From Bacteroidia bacterium (lineage in GTDB: Bacteria > Bacteroidota > Bacteroidia > UBA8524): DNA of 21,346 bases. The notes under the pieces are model-generated. The model ran no database searches and was not told where the DNA came from. It saw only the letters and a list, made by a program, of their open reading frames with translations. The translations under genes were made by a program, and so were the position numbers. Below, piece after piece: positions 14,100 through 21,346 of this stretch (its first letter is position 1; the number at the start of each line of letters is the position of its first letter). The DNA is taken from assembly GCA_023277325.1 (NCBI GenBank), contig JALRIQ010000337.1, positions 1-21,346 of the forward strand, in the 5' to 3' direction.

Positions 14100-14118
14100 A
14101 ATCTTATTTTCTTTATTG

Positions 14119-15081
14119 TCATTCAATAACAACCTTGTGTGTGGCAAGTTTTTCACCTGAGGTCGAGGAAATTGTCATGAAATAAATACCTGACTTTTCA
14201 ATTTGGCATTCTTGGAACTCTCCAACTAATTGAACTTTTGAAACCAGCTGGCCAAGAGAGTTGTGAATTTTAAGCTGTAACGGATAGTTAAAATCAAGCA
14301 CATGCACATTTATCACGCCCTTTGAGGGGTTCGGATAAATAGCTGATTGTATTGCTGGAGCTTGAACTCCAATTGAAGTTGCCGTGTTATTGTATAGTTG
14401 AGCAACCTCTCCGGCTCCTAAAGCACGTTTCCATATGCGAACATCATCGACAACGCCTTTAAAGAATAAGGTATTTCCTGTTCTACAACCGATATAAAAA
14501 CCTAACCCTCCACCGGTATAGCCAGCACCGTCACCAGTGAAATCTGATCCAATATGAATTCCATCCAGATAGAATTTAATAGAATCAGTATCACGGGTAG
14601 CGACTATTTGATGCCAGTTTGCGTCATTGAAAGTAGATTGAGAAACGGAAGATGTTTTTTGGGCATTTTTATGATAGGTCCATGAACCCACACCAGAATA
14701 AATTCCAACGTATTTATTGCTCAAATTGAAACCATTGTCTTTTATATCCCCACCGATCGACATAATAGCTTGTGTGGTTCCTGAGTTTGGCAGTGCATCA
14801 ATTCTGAACCAACAAGAATAACTGTACTCATCCAAATAGAATTGAGAAGCTCCAGTCATACCAATGTAGGCATTAGTGCCATTCAAAAGATATGCAGCAT
14901 TAGGCTGGCCTTTGCGGTCGGCGGTGAGGATGGCATTTTTTACTGTGAGATGGTAATTGTTTCCACTCGCATCATCTGCATTACCAGTAAATGTATAAAG
15001 GGCTATTAATGAATCATTGAGATTTTGTGCACTTAAACTAGTGACTAAGGCAATAGTAAAAACCGTAAGGATCGATTTCAT
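14119..15081 (-). CDS. Secreted LamG-like domain protein with type IX secretion sorting tail
   Basis: A 320-residue exported protein. Residues 1-19 are a signal peptide (MKSILTVFTIALVTSLSAQ). Residues ~22-230 form a LamG/concanavalin-A-like jelly-roll. It starts ALYTFTGNADDASGNNYHL, continues with AAYLLNGTNAYIGM, YSYSCWFRID, WHQIVATRDTDSIKFYLDG and GLGFYIGCRTG, and ends VDDVRIWKRAL. Residues 248-320 are a T9SS type A sorting domain: IYPNPSKGVINV, LKIHNSLGQLV, SGIYFMTI and a final KVVIE. The protein should therefore cross the outer membrane through the type IX machinery and be released or attached at the cell surface. LamG domains commonly bind carbohydrate or protein, but there is no catalytic module, so the ligand is unknown. 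It has its own terminator and lies downstream of the glycan operon without a clear functional link. Confidence 0.9.
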   Translation of the reverse strand: MKSILTVFTIALVTSLSAQNLNDSLIALYTFTGNADDASGNNYHLTVKNAILTADRKGQPNAAYLLNGTNAYIGMTGASQFYLDEYSYSCWFRIDALPNSGTTQAIMSIGGDIKDNGFNLSNKYVGIYSGVGSWTYHKNAQKTSSVSQSTFNDANWHQIVATRDTDSIKFYLDGIHIGSDFTGDGAGYTGGGLGFYIGCRTGNTLFFKGVVDDVRIWKRALGAGEVAQLYNNTATSIGVQAPAIQSAIYPNPSKGVINVHVLDFNYPLQLKIHNSLGQLVSKVQLVGEFQECQIEKSGIYFMTISSTSGEKLATHKVVIE

Positions 15082-15157
15082 ATTTTTAAAGCAATTTACA
15101 GGCTATGCTCCATGTTTACAAGTAAGAAAATCTACATGATCTCGTATACAAGAGTCA

Positions 15158-16639
15158 TTATTTGAATTTAATCACACGATTAATTATTAATCTAGCTTCT
15201 CTGATTACAGGGAATTTTGCCAGATAGAAAATACTAATCAAAGAGAAGAGAATGCTCAATGCCATCGCGGCAAATAATGATTGTTCCAAATATTTTCCTG
15301 TAAAAATTGCCAGCACGGCTATTAAAATATACCAACCAATATGCCAGGAAGAATTGGAAAAGGGATGGATTCGAAACTTATACCAGACATAGATTGACAT
15401 AATCAGGTTATACAGAAAAATGCTGATAGCTGTCGCAACAGCTACCCCCATTAATTGGTAATTGGGAATCAAAAGATTATTCAGCCAAATTGCTATAAGC
15501 GCGAGGGCAATAGTAAAATATATTCCGACGTAGTAGTGCTTTGAATTAGCGAGAATTAGCCCATTTATACCTGTAAATGCATCAAAAATCTTCGCAATAC
15601 CTAAGAGTAATATTAAGGGCAGTCCTAACTTATAAAGATCCCCATTTGGCATGGTGTTGTATATCCAATTGGCATTAAGAACGATAAGAGTCAATATAAA
15701 AATGGCCATGAAACTTTGACCAACAGATGACTTTTTATAGGCCCAGGATATCTTTCTTTTATTTGAATTAAATATGGCTTCAGAAATAATGGGTGCCATA
15801 ATTTGTTGAAAAGAGCGTGAGGGCACTTCAATTACCATAGTTATCAAAAAGGCAGTAGAATAAATAGCATTATCTGTTAGACCAATTTGACTGCTGACCA
15901 TAAAGATGTCAAGCTTATTAACCAGGTTTGTCCCAATTCCTGAAATAACTATGAGAGATAGGAATCGCGCCAAAGACGCATATGTCGAGCGCGGAACCAC
16001 CTTTTCTGATTGCTTGATTTCATTGCTTTTCCTAACTTTCAAAAAGTAGATAAAAAGGATGGCTCCAATCAAGAAATAGGTTAATCCAATTAGCGAGAAA
16101 AAATTTGAAAGTGCAAATCCAAAGTAAGCATAAGCCATGCACGAACTAGCAAGACCTGCACGTAATAGAACTTCACGAGCCAATTTGGTTATTGTGATTC
16201 GGTAATGATTGGCAATTAGGTTCTCAAGGATGTTACTGTAAACGATGAATATACCTAGGGGTATAAGCACCCATTCATAAGGTGTAAATAAGGAGGACTG
16301 TTTGGTGATTTCGTGATTGAAGGCAGAACGGAAAAATACAGCGTAAATCAGAATGAACACCAAAATGCTGATAATTGGAGCCGTCAAGGCGAAACGCTCT
16401 AATTTCTTTTCTTTTCCATAGGCCCGAAATTCAGGGCCAAAACGAGGGATTGCATTGGGAATTCCAATTTGAGCGAATAATGCAAAAAAGGAAGCTGTTT
16501 CAATCAATAAGCGAAAAAGGCCATTTTCCTCTGGAGACAGACAATAAGGAATAACATAAAGTAAATTGACATAGCCAATTAATACCCCAAAATATTGGGC
16601 AATAGAGCCTTTTATGCTTTGACGGAGAACGATTCCCAT
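15158..16639 (-). CDS. Wzx-type oligosaccharide/polysaccharide flippase
   Basis: A 493-residue integral inner-membrane protein with about 12-14 hydrophobic helices and a MATE/MVF-superfamily layout. The N-terminus (MGIVLRQSIKGSIAQYFGVLIGYVNLLYVIPYCLSPEENGLFRL) shows the amphipathic lead-in and the EENG/F turn typical of polysaccharide biosynthesis proteins. Later segments include a hydrophobic SNFFSLIGLTYFLIGAILFI stretch and a KLDIFMVSSQIG segment like that of Wzx homologues. Such proteins flip undecaprenyl-linked glycans to the periplasm. It is the last gene of a minus-strand operon, four bases after a methyltransferase and downstream of a glycosyltransferase, which supports a role in a surface glycan. 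The exact glycan cannot be deduced. Confidence 0.88.
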   Translation of the reverse strand: MGIVLRQSIKGSIAQYFGVLIGYVNLLYVIPYCLSPEENGLFRLLIETASFFALFAQIGIPNAIPRFGPEFRAYGKEKKLERFALTAPIISILVFILIYAVFFRSAFNHEITKQSSLFTPYEWVLIPLGIFIVYSNILENLIANHYRITITKLAREVLLRAGLASSCMAYAYFGFALSNFFSLIGLTYFLIGAILFIYFLKVRKSNEIKQSEKVVPRSTYASLARFLSLIVISGIGTNLVNKLDIFMVSSQIGLTDNAIYSTAFLITMVIEVPSRSFQQIMAPIISEAIFNSNKRKISWAYKKSSVGQSFMAIFILTLIVLNANWIYNTMPNGDLYKLGLPLILLLGIAKIFDAFTGINGLILANSKHYYVGIYFTIALALIAIWLNNLLIPNYQLMGVAVATAISIFLYNLIMSIYVWYKFRIHPFSNSSWHIGWYILIAVLAIFTGKYLEQSLFAAMALSILFSLISIFYLAKFPVIREARLIINRVIKFK

Positions 16640-16643
16640 TTAA

Positions 16644-17564
16644 TCAATTCCTTTTTTCATAAATGGCAGTGATTGTGAGCCCTAACTTTGGAGGTGTTAG
16701 TCTCAATATCAATTTTATTGGGAACCTCAACAAGGGGTATAAAATTGGACGAAGACTCGGAAGGTTATTCTTTAACCAGAGATCGTAATAAACTCCAAGG
16801 TTCGCCATATCTGCAGGTTCTTCCATAGTATCAACCAGATTCATATTAAAATAGACCGGAAGCGAACTCAAAGAGTTTTTATTCCACCATCCCATATGAT
16901 GAGGCGGGAGGTTCAAAGTATGAAACTTATCCTTGATAAAAATATACGAATCGTTATTTGGAACACCATAGAGTAGTTTACCCTTTGGTTTTAGAACCTC
17001 TAAACCTGATTCAATAAAGCTTCGAATTTCAGGGATATGTTCCAGGACCTGAAATGCACAAACAAAGTCGAATTTCTCTTTCCAAGAATCTTTATAATCT
17101 TGAATAAAGCCAAGATTCATTTTGATGTTTTTCTTTTTTGCCTCTTGAGTAGCCTCTTCGTTTATTTCTAAGCCTTCTACCGTGCAATTTGGAAATTCAG
17201 AACGCACTTTCTGGAGAAAAAGTCCTTCTGCACAGCCTATTTCCAAAATGCTGAATGAATCTTGTTTCGAAAAGATAGATTTCAGGTAGATCAATGCGTT
17301 TTCATGTTCCCATTTCCATGGCGTGTAGTAACTGTGCTTTTTGAGAACAAGTTCTTCATAGAACTTTCCATCTCCAGCTATTTGAACCGGTGTGAAAAAG
17401 CCAAAATTTGTGTCTGGACATCGGTTTAAATCTATTTTAGAGATACCAGATAAGAGGTGTGAAATATCTACGCCCAGTTCATTCAGGTACAGAGATGAGA
17501 GTTCCTCTGAAGAATAGGTGTATTCAACAATTGATTCTTTATTGGTTATTGGACTTAAAGGCAT
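16644..17564 (-). CDS. Class I SAM-dependent methyltransferase of the glycan locus
   Basis: A 306-residue protein with a Rossmann-like methyltransferase domain in the middle. Motif I is SILEIGCAEGLFLQKV (about 105-120), the acidic end of strand 2 is VEGLEINEEA, and FDFVCAFQVLEHIPE is the motif IV region with the VLEHI signature of Methyltransf_11/23 families. PKGKLLYGVPNND follows. An N-terminal extension of ~100 residues containing PDTNFGFFTP precedes it, and a C-terminal segment with basic, hydrophobic stretches (RPILYPLLRFPIKLILRL) could associate with the membrane. It overlaps the upstream glycosyltransferase by 10 bases and lies four bases before the flippase. It probably methylates a sugar of the exported glycan; that is inference from context. 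Confidence 0.85.
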   Translation of the reverse strand: MPLSPITNKESIVEYTYSSEELSSLYLNELGVDISHLLSGISKIDLNRCPDTNFGFFTPVQIAGDGKFYEELVLKKHSYYTPWKWEHENALIYLKSIFSKQDSFSILEIGCAEGLFLQKVRSEFPNCTVEGLEINEEATQEAKKKNIKMNLGFIQDYKDSWKEKFDFVCAFQVLEHIPEIRSFIESGLEVLKPKGKLLYGVPNNDSYIFIKDKFHTLNLPPHHMGWWNKNSLSSLPVYFNMNLVDTMEEPADMANLGVYYDLWLKNNLPSLRPILYPLLRFPIKLILRLTPPKLGLTITAIYEKRN

Positions 17565-18664
17565 AAATCAATGACTTTGCTAATTTCTAAAATGAGATTT
17601 TTTTGGTTGTAGTTTCCGACTATATGTTTTCTGCCTTCCCGGCCAAATGAGGTTTGTAGTTCAGGATTAGCAATCAACTGACAAATTTTTGCCGAAAAGT
17701 CATTATAGTCTCCTTCATTACTCAAATATCCTGTTTTATTTGATACAACTGCCTGTTTAATTCCTGCGTGTTGTGTGCTTACGATCGGTAGCTCCATGGC
17801 TGCAGCCTCAAGGATGGAAACAGGCGTGCCTTCAGAGTCACCAGAGCTTTTAACGCGAACAGAATGCTGAACATAAATACTTGATGCCTCGTAAAGTGCT
17901 TTTATTTCATCTGGGGATTTCCTGCCCAGCAATTTAATCGAGTTAAGTTGACGTGAAACGATATAGTCTTTGCATTGAGCCCAAAGTTCTCCTTCACCTA
18001 CCATGGAAAGAGTGGCCTCGGGATAGTTTTTTAATACGGTCTCGAAGGATTTAATTAAACCCAACGGGTCCTTCTTTGGGGTAAATCGCCCAACGAATAA
18101 AAGGCGATTCCCAGGTTTATAAGTGGTTTCCCTTTCGAATTTGTGAATATCAACACCACAAGGAATGACATGAATTTTGTTTTGGTCACATCCAAGACTT
18201 GCTAACTCTGCCTTCATGTCATTCGATACACAAATAATTTGATTGCAGTAATCAAAGAGGCTTAAATAGGGTTTCTCATACTCTTCGATTGTCGCATATT
18301 CATAGGCGTCAAAGCCATGAAAAATGCAAGTCAGCGGTATTTTGCTTTTTTTACAGGCTTCAAGCATGTTTGCTGCAGTCACGCCATATTCTGTTAGGAC
18401 AAATTCTATCTTTTCGTTTTTGAGATAGTTAGCAAGTGACCTATCGTATAGACTTGCGTAGTATTTTGGAATAAGTCGCTTTATACCAGCTCTTATGAGG
18501 TTATAGTTGAAAGGACGCCGAAAAATATTGACCCCTTCATTGTTTTTAAAAGGTTTCCAACCACCGAATAACACAACAGAAGGATGAAGTCCTGCAATAT
18601 GATCACGAACAAAAGTTTCGGAATAATAAAATTCATTTGGGGTTGCGAGGAGAATTTTAGGCAT
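17555..18664 (-). CDS. GT-B glycosyltransferase, family 4-like
   Basis: A 369-residue cytosolic or membrane-associated glycosyltransferase. The N-terminal half has FVRDHIAGL and the acceptor-side FHGFDAYEY (115-123), resembling WcaL/colanic-acid-type GT4 enzymes. The C-terminal donor domain shows IPCGVDIHKFE, LLFVGRFTPKKDPLGLIKSF (188-207), LSMVGEGEL and the EX7E donor motif EGTPVSILEA (E278, E286), followed by AGIKQAVVSNKTGYL. It overlaps the methyltransferase genes on both sides by 8 and 10 bases, so the four minus-strand genes form one operon. The donor sugar and linkage cannot be read from sequence. Confidence 0.92.
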   Translation of the reverse strand: MPKILLATPNEFYYSETFVRDHIAGLHPSVVLFGGWKPFKNNEGVNIFRRPFNYNLIRAGIKRLIPKYYASLYDRSLANYLKNEKIEFVLTEYGVTAANMLEACKKSKIPLTCIFHGFDAYEYATIEEYEKPYLSLFDYCNQIICVSNDMKAELASLGCDQNKIHVIPCGVDIHKFERETTYKPGNRLLFVGRFTPKKDPLGLIKSFETVLKNYPEATLSMVGEGELWAQCKDYIVSRQLNSIKLLGRKSPDEIKALYEASSIYVQHSVRVKSSGDSEGTPVSILEAAAMELPIVSTQHAGIKQAVVSNKTGYLSNEGDYNDFSAKICQLIANPELQTSFGREGRKHIVGNYNQKNLILEISKVIDLCL

Positions 18665-19358
18665 GTTTTGCTATGACTAAATAAGTGCAGGCATCATCTG
18701 ATTTTTGCTGCTGATTATTCACCTTATCAAAAAGAGCAATGCCCAATTGGCAAAAAAGAACAAAGAAGAAACGAACAATTTTTGGGAGTTTAAACATTAG
18801 CCCGTCTTGAAAAAGTTGAAGCCCCATGGCTGATCGTCCAATGATTCCTTCAAAATGAACAATTTTAAATCCAGCGTCCTCAACAATTTTTTTTAAGCCC
18901 ATAGAAGTCCATCGCCAATAATCAGTTGGGTCAGGGTGATACATCCAATAACCATGTGTGGTTAAAATCACGTATCCATCTTCCGCTAAACATCGTTTTG
19001 CCTCAGAAAGGTAGAATGCATAGTCGGGCACATGCTCAAGCACTTGGGTTGAAAATACGATATCGAATTTTTCGTCGGCGTTTTGAATTTTCCCATCCGG
19101 CGAAACCAATATGTCGGCAAGTTTATTTTCAATTAAATCAGCCCCAGAATAAGTAAGATTCAAATGGCTGAGCTCTTGCTTGTAAGGCATAGCGCCGCAT
19201 CCATAATCTAGCAAGGAGGAGGAGTTTTGTGGTTTTACAATTAAAAAACCTTTATGCACCAAGCGTTTAAGCTGATTCAAGTAATAATAACGAGGATCCC
19301 AAATTTTTGGTTTTGTTCGTTGTATAGCTTCCCCTTCGTGATGCTGGTATTCCGACAT
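18657..19358 (-). CDS. Class I SAM-dependent methyltransferase with GCGxxPY motif
   Basis: A 233-residue methyltransferase and the first gene of the minus-strand glycan operon. Motif I is SSLLDYGCGAMPYKQEL (about 47-63), a GCG-x2-PY variant. YSGADLIENKLADI is strand 2, and FDIVFSTQVLEHVPDYAFYLSEAKRCLAEDGYVILTTHG covers motif IV to the following strand. YHPDPTDYWRWT is a block often seen in methyltransferases of cell-surface polysaccharide clusters. A hydrophobic segment (IVRFFFVLFCQLGIALF, about 195-211) near the end may touch the membrane. The same GCG-x2-PY motif recurs in the truncated methyltransferase at the right edge of the window, so the two may be relatives with different substrates. 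Confidence 0.85.
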   Translation of the reverse strand: MSEYQHHEGEAIQRTKPKIWDPRYYYLNQLKRLVHKGFLIVKPQNSSSLLDYGCGAMPYKQELSHLNLTYSGADLIENKLADILVSPDGKIQNADEKFDIVFSTQVLEHVPDYAFYLSEAKRCLAEDGYVILTTHGYWMYHPDPTDYWRWTSMGLKKIVEDAGFKIVHFEGIIGRSAMGLQLFQDGLMFKLPKIVRFFFVLFCQLGIALFDKVNNQQQKSDDACTYLVIAKHA

Positions 19359-19363
19359 TCTCT

Positions 19364-19371
19364 TATTTTTG
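19364..19371 (+). promoter_or_regulatory. -7 promoter box (TATTTTTG) for the rightward glycan operon
   Basis: TATTTTTG fits TAnnTTTG and lies 32 bases before the TTG start of the glycosyltransferase, within the 45-base gap between the two divergent glycan operons. No clear -33 element. A weak TAATATTG on the opposite strand could serve the leftward operon. Confidence 0.4.
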
Positions 19372-19403
19372 ACTTTTCAATATTAACCAATCATCAACAC
19401 TAA

Positions 19404-20291
19404 TTGAAAATCTCTTTCCCACTCGCCATATTCTGTTACAACCGACCGTATCATTTGCAACAAACGGTCGAGTCGCTTTTGAAAAACCCAGAAGCTGGCC
19501 AGGTGGAGGTGCATTTTTTTTCTGATGCGGCAAAAACAGAAAAAGATGAAGCCGCAGTTGCCGCTGTTCGTGATTACCTAAAAAGTCTTTCTGGATTTGG
19601 CTACATTCATATTCACGAGGCTGAAGAGAATCAAGGTCTTTCCAGTTCAATTATTTCGGGAGTTGGAAAACTACTAGAATCCGCTCCAGGCATTATTGTT
19701 TTGGAGGATGATATGGCCTGTCAGCCTTTTTTTCTGCAGTATATGATTGAGGGACTTGAACGTTACGCCAATGATGTGCAAGTCGCATCGATTCATGCCT
19801 ATACTTACCCAATTGAAGATTTACCTGAGTCTTTTTTTCTAAAAGGTGCAGATTGCTGGGGATGGGCAACATGGCCCAGGGCCTGGAATTGTTTTGAAGA
19901 AAATGGGGCACTTCTTCTGGATAATCTTAAAGGGCAAAAAGCCCTGCGACGGTTTAATTATGAGGGAAGTTACCCTTACCAACGTATGCTAGAACGGCAG
20001 ATTAAGGGTGAAAATCAATCGTGGGCGGTTAGGTGGTATGCCTCTGCCTTGTTACAGGGTATGCTCACACTCTATCCTGGAAAATCACTGATTCGAAATC
20101 TTGGGAACGATAATTCGGGTACACACAGCCAGTTAACGGATATTTATGAACCCTTGCTGGCCGAATCAAAACCGAACTTTCCGCTTCAAATTGAAGAGTC
20201 GGAAGCAGCATATAAAGCTTTTGTACGCTTTTTTAAAAAATCCCGCAGGAAGGCAATCCTTGAAAAGCTCGGATTCAAATGGCTATTTTAG
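19404..20291 (+). CDS. GT-A glycosyltransferase, family 2-like
   Basis: A 295-residue nucleotide-diphospho-sugar transferase. The N-terminus FPLAIFCYNRPYHLQQTVESLL (5-26) is the usual GT-A opening. The metal/nucleotide DxD-like triad is in IIVLEDDMACQPFFLQYM (E101-D103), followed by the family block KGADCWGWATWPRAW (147-161). It resembles the GNT-I-like glycosyltransferases common in surface-polysaccharide clusters. The start is a TTG at 19404, immediately after an in-frame TAA; no ATG precedes the conserved opening. It is the first gene of the rightward operon, with the TIGR04325-type methyltransferase starting eight bases after its stop. The sugar specificity is unknown. Confidence 0.9.
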   Translation: MKISFPLAIFCYNRPYHLQQTVESLLKNPEAGQVEVHFFSDAAKTEKDEAAVAAVRDYLKSLSGFGYIHIHEAEENQGLSSSIISGVGKLLESAPGIIVLEDDMACQPFFLQYMIEGLERYANDVQVASIHAYTYPIEDLPESFFLKGADCWGWATWPRAWNCFEENGALLLDNLKGQKALRRFNYEGSYPYQRMLERQIKGENQSWAVRWYASALLQGMLTLYPGKSLIRNLGNDNSGTHSQLTDIYEPLLAESKPNFPLQIEESEAAYKAFVRFFKKSRRKAILEKLGFKWLF

Positions 20292-20298
20292 CGGCTTC

Positions 20299-21075
20299 AT
20301 GTTGAGGCAAATCTACCGAACAATCATCACTGCCTATCTCCGCCTAAAAACGCTGTGGAAACCCTATGGCTATTTTGGCTCTTACTCATCTTGGGCCAAG
20401 GCGATGGAAGATGCCGGATCCTATGACGATGCGATTATTTTCCAACGCGTATTGGAGGCGAGCAGAAAAGTGCGTGATGGAGAAGCCACCTATGAAAGAG
20501 ACGGAATAGCATTTTATGATCCATTTAAGTGGGATGCCTTGGCTTATTTTCAGGAAGCCGCTGCGGGCAACCCAAAACTTAAAGTGCTCGATTTTGGCGG
20601 AGCCCTGGGGAGCCATTATTTCCCTACTTCACGGAGTTTAATGGGACTTCAATTTGATTGGACTATCGTGGAGCAGGCAGGGTTTGTGGAGCTCGGAAAC
20701 AAAGAGTTTGCAACGGACAACTTGCATTTCGAAGCTGACTTAGAAAATGCGCTACAACAGTCATACGACCTGATACTTCTCGGCTGTGTTTTACCTTATT
20801 TGCCTGAGCCAGAAAAAATTCTGCATCGCCTATTGCAGGCTAAACCCAAGTATGTACTGATTGATAAACACCCAGTGATAGCTGGAGAAGATAACCGCTT
20901 AACAGTGCAACGTATTCCTCCTTCCATCTATGAGGCGAGCTATCCAGCCTGGTTTTTTTCTGAACCCCGATTTAAAGCCTTGATGTCCGACTACGAATTG
21001 GTCGATTTCTATGATTGTCCGGACATCTTTAACATCAATTCTCAATTCAAAACCTATTTTTACAAGCTGAAGTAG
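20299..21075 (+). CDS. Methyltransferase of the TIGR04325 family
   Basis: A 258-residue putative SAM-dependent methyltransferase. Family hallmarks are visible in order: YSSWAKAMEDAGSYDDAIIFQRVLEAS with REVGE-like RDGEATYERDG, then VLDFGGALGSHYF (96-108) as motif I, WTIVEQAGFVELGNKEF, DLILLGCVLPYLPEPEKIL and VLIDKHPV. I start at the ATG at 20299, eight bases after the preceding stop. The frame is open further upstream to 20146, but that part overlaps the glycosyltransferase and looks like shadow coding. Members of this family are found in capsule and O-antigen clusters, with uncharacterised substrates. Confidence 0.88.
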   Translation: MLRQIYRTIITAYLRLKTLWKPYGYFGSYSSWAKAMEDAGSYDDAIIFQRVLEASRKVRDGEATYERDGIAFYDPFKWDALAYFQEAAAGNPKLKVLDFGGALGSHYFPTSRSLMGLQFDWTIVEQAGFVELGNKEFATDNLHFEADLENALQQSYDLILLGCVLPYLPEPEKILHRLLQAKPKYVLIDKHPVIAGEDNRLTVQRIPPSIYEASYPAWFFSEPRFKALMSDYELVDFYDCPDIFNINSQFKTYFYKLK

Positions 21076-21079
21076 TGCT

Positions 21080-21346
21080 ATGGGCTTCAAAAGCTTTAAA
21101 TACAAACACGATTTTAATCCTGGCTTTGCAGGGCTCTTCATCAATCCCTTCTATTTTGCCAGAAAGGGGCTGAGGAAAGGAATTGCCCAATTGGCAACTC
21201 ATATCAACGGACAAGTAATCGACGTGGGTTGCGGTCGGAAGCCTTACAGAGAGTTGTTTCTCACAGATTCTTATCTGGGCTTGGACATTGAAAACCCAGG
21301 TCATTCGCATGAAAATGAGGATATCGATGTGTTTTATGATGGAAAG
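21080..21346 (+). CDS. Class I SAM-dependent methyltransferase, N-terminal part (runs off window)
   Basis: An ATG at 21080, four bases after the previous stop, opens a frame of 89 codons that is still open at the right edge. The residues read MGFKSFKYKHDFNPGFAGLF, then AQLATHINGQVIDVGCGRKPYRELF, with the SAM-binding GCG-x2-PY motif, and SYLGLDIENPG as strand 2. This matches the start of small methyltransferases in surface-polysaccharide clusters and is the fourth methyltransferase of this locus. The remainder is outside the window. Confidence 0.8.
   Translation, partial: MGFKSFKYKHDFNPGFAGLFINPFYFARKGLRKGIAQLATHINGQVIDVGCGRKPYRELFLTDSYLGLDIENPGHSHENEDIDVFYDGK

Noticed and set aside
15125..15150. 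Weak hairpin after the flippase gene (TCTTG/CGAGA with TATA loop)
   Set aside because: Only five pairs including one G-U and no T-run directly after, so not a convincing terminator.
19363..19650. Minus-strand frame opposite the start of the GT-A glycosyltransferase
   Set aside because: It overlaps well-conserved coding on the other strand and would fill the divergent promoter region; no recognisable domain.
20146..20298. Upstream extension of the TIGR04325-type methyltransferase
   Set aside because: It overlaps the glycosyltransferase in another frame and lacks family similarity; the ATG at 20299 gives the usual length and an eight-base intergenic gap.

Overview
The window looks like a chromosomal segment of a Bacteroidota bacterium, probably Flavobacteriales or a close relative. 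Four things point there: a SusC/TonB-type outer-membrane receptor, a secreted protein with a type IX secretion (T9SS) sorting tail, an ECF sigma factor paired with an anti-sigma/beta-barrel fusion, and several promoters with the Bacteroidota -7 box TAnnTTTG (mostly TACCTTTG). No rRNA, tRNA, CRISPR array or recognisable transposase is visible. Genes are densely packed. The only poorly explained stretch is the first ~283 bases; no other gap exceeds 300 bases.

Layout. (1) 1-1243: an unrecognised 3' gene fragment abruptly joined to the C-terminal half of a TonB-dependent receptor, then a bidirectional terminator. (2) 1244-2227: a minus-strand outer-membrane beta-barrel protein with a Pro/Lys/Thr-rich tail, apparently driven by a sigma-54-like promoter that faces the menD promoter. 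(3) 2228-4690: menD-menB (menaquinone synthesis), closed by a UUCG-loop terminator. (4) 4726-7630: an overlapping operon of an EamA transporter, yicC, gmk and nadD, running into a convergent marR with which it shares stop-codon bases. (5) 8206-9426: odhB, the 2-oxoglutarate dehydrogenase E2 subunit. (6) 9496-11570: an ECF sigma factor and a protein that appears to span both membranes (cytoplasmic anti-sigma segment, inner-membrane helix, long linker, outer-membrane barrel). Its linker holds a hexamer repeat array abutting a perfect 18-bp palindrome. (7) 11574-13371: tetR-paaA plus a previously uncalled 53-codon single-helix membrane protein whose last codons lie inside the terminator. (8) 13372-15081: a short RsmI-like tetrapyrrole-methylase-fold protein and a LamG-like T9SS cargo protein. 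(9) 15158-21346: a surface-glycan locus with a Wzx-type flippase, two glycosyltransferases and four methyltransferases arranged as two divergent operons.

The housekeeping genes (menaquinone, NAD and GMP synthesis, TCA cycle) look ordinary. The more unusual signals are the dual-membrane anti-sigma gene with its repeat/palindrome cassette, the small protein overlapping a terminator after a lone paaA, the near-identical TACCTTTG-N6-TTG promoter/start arrangement at menD and the EamA gene, and the methyltransferase-heavy glycan locus. Functions are assigned from remembered family motifs read directly in the translations; no database search was run.
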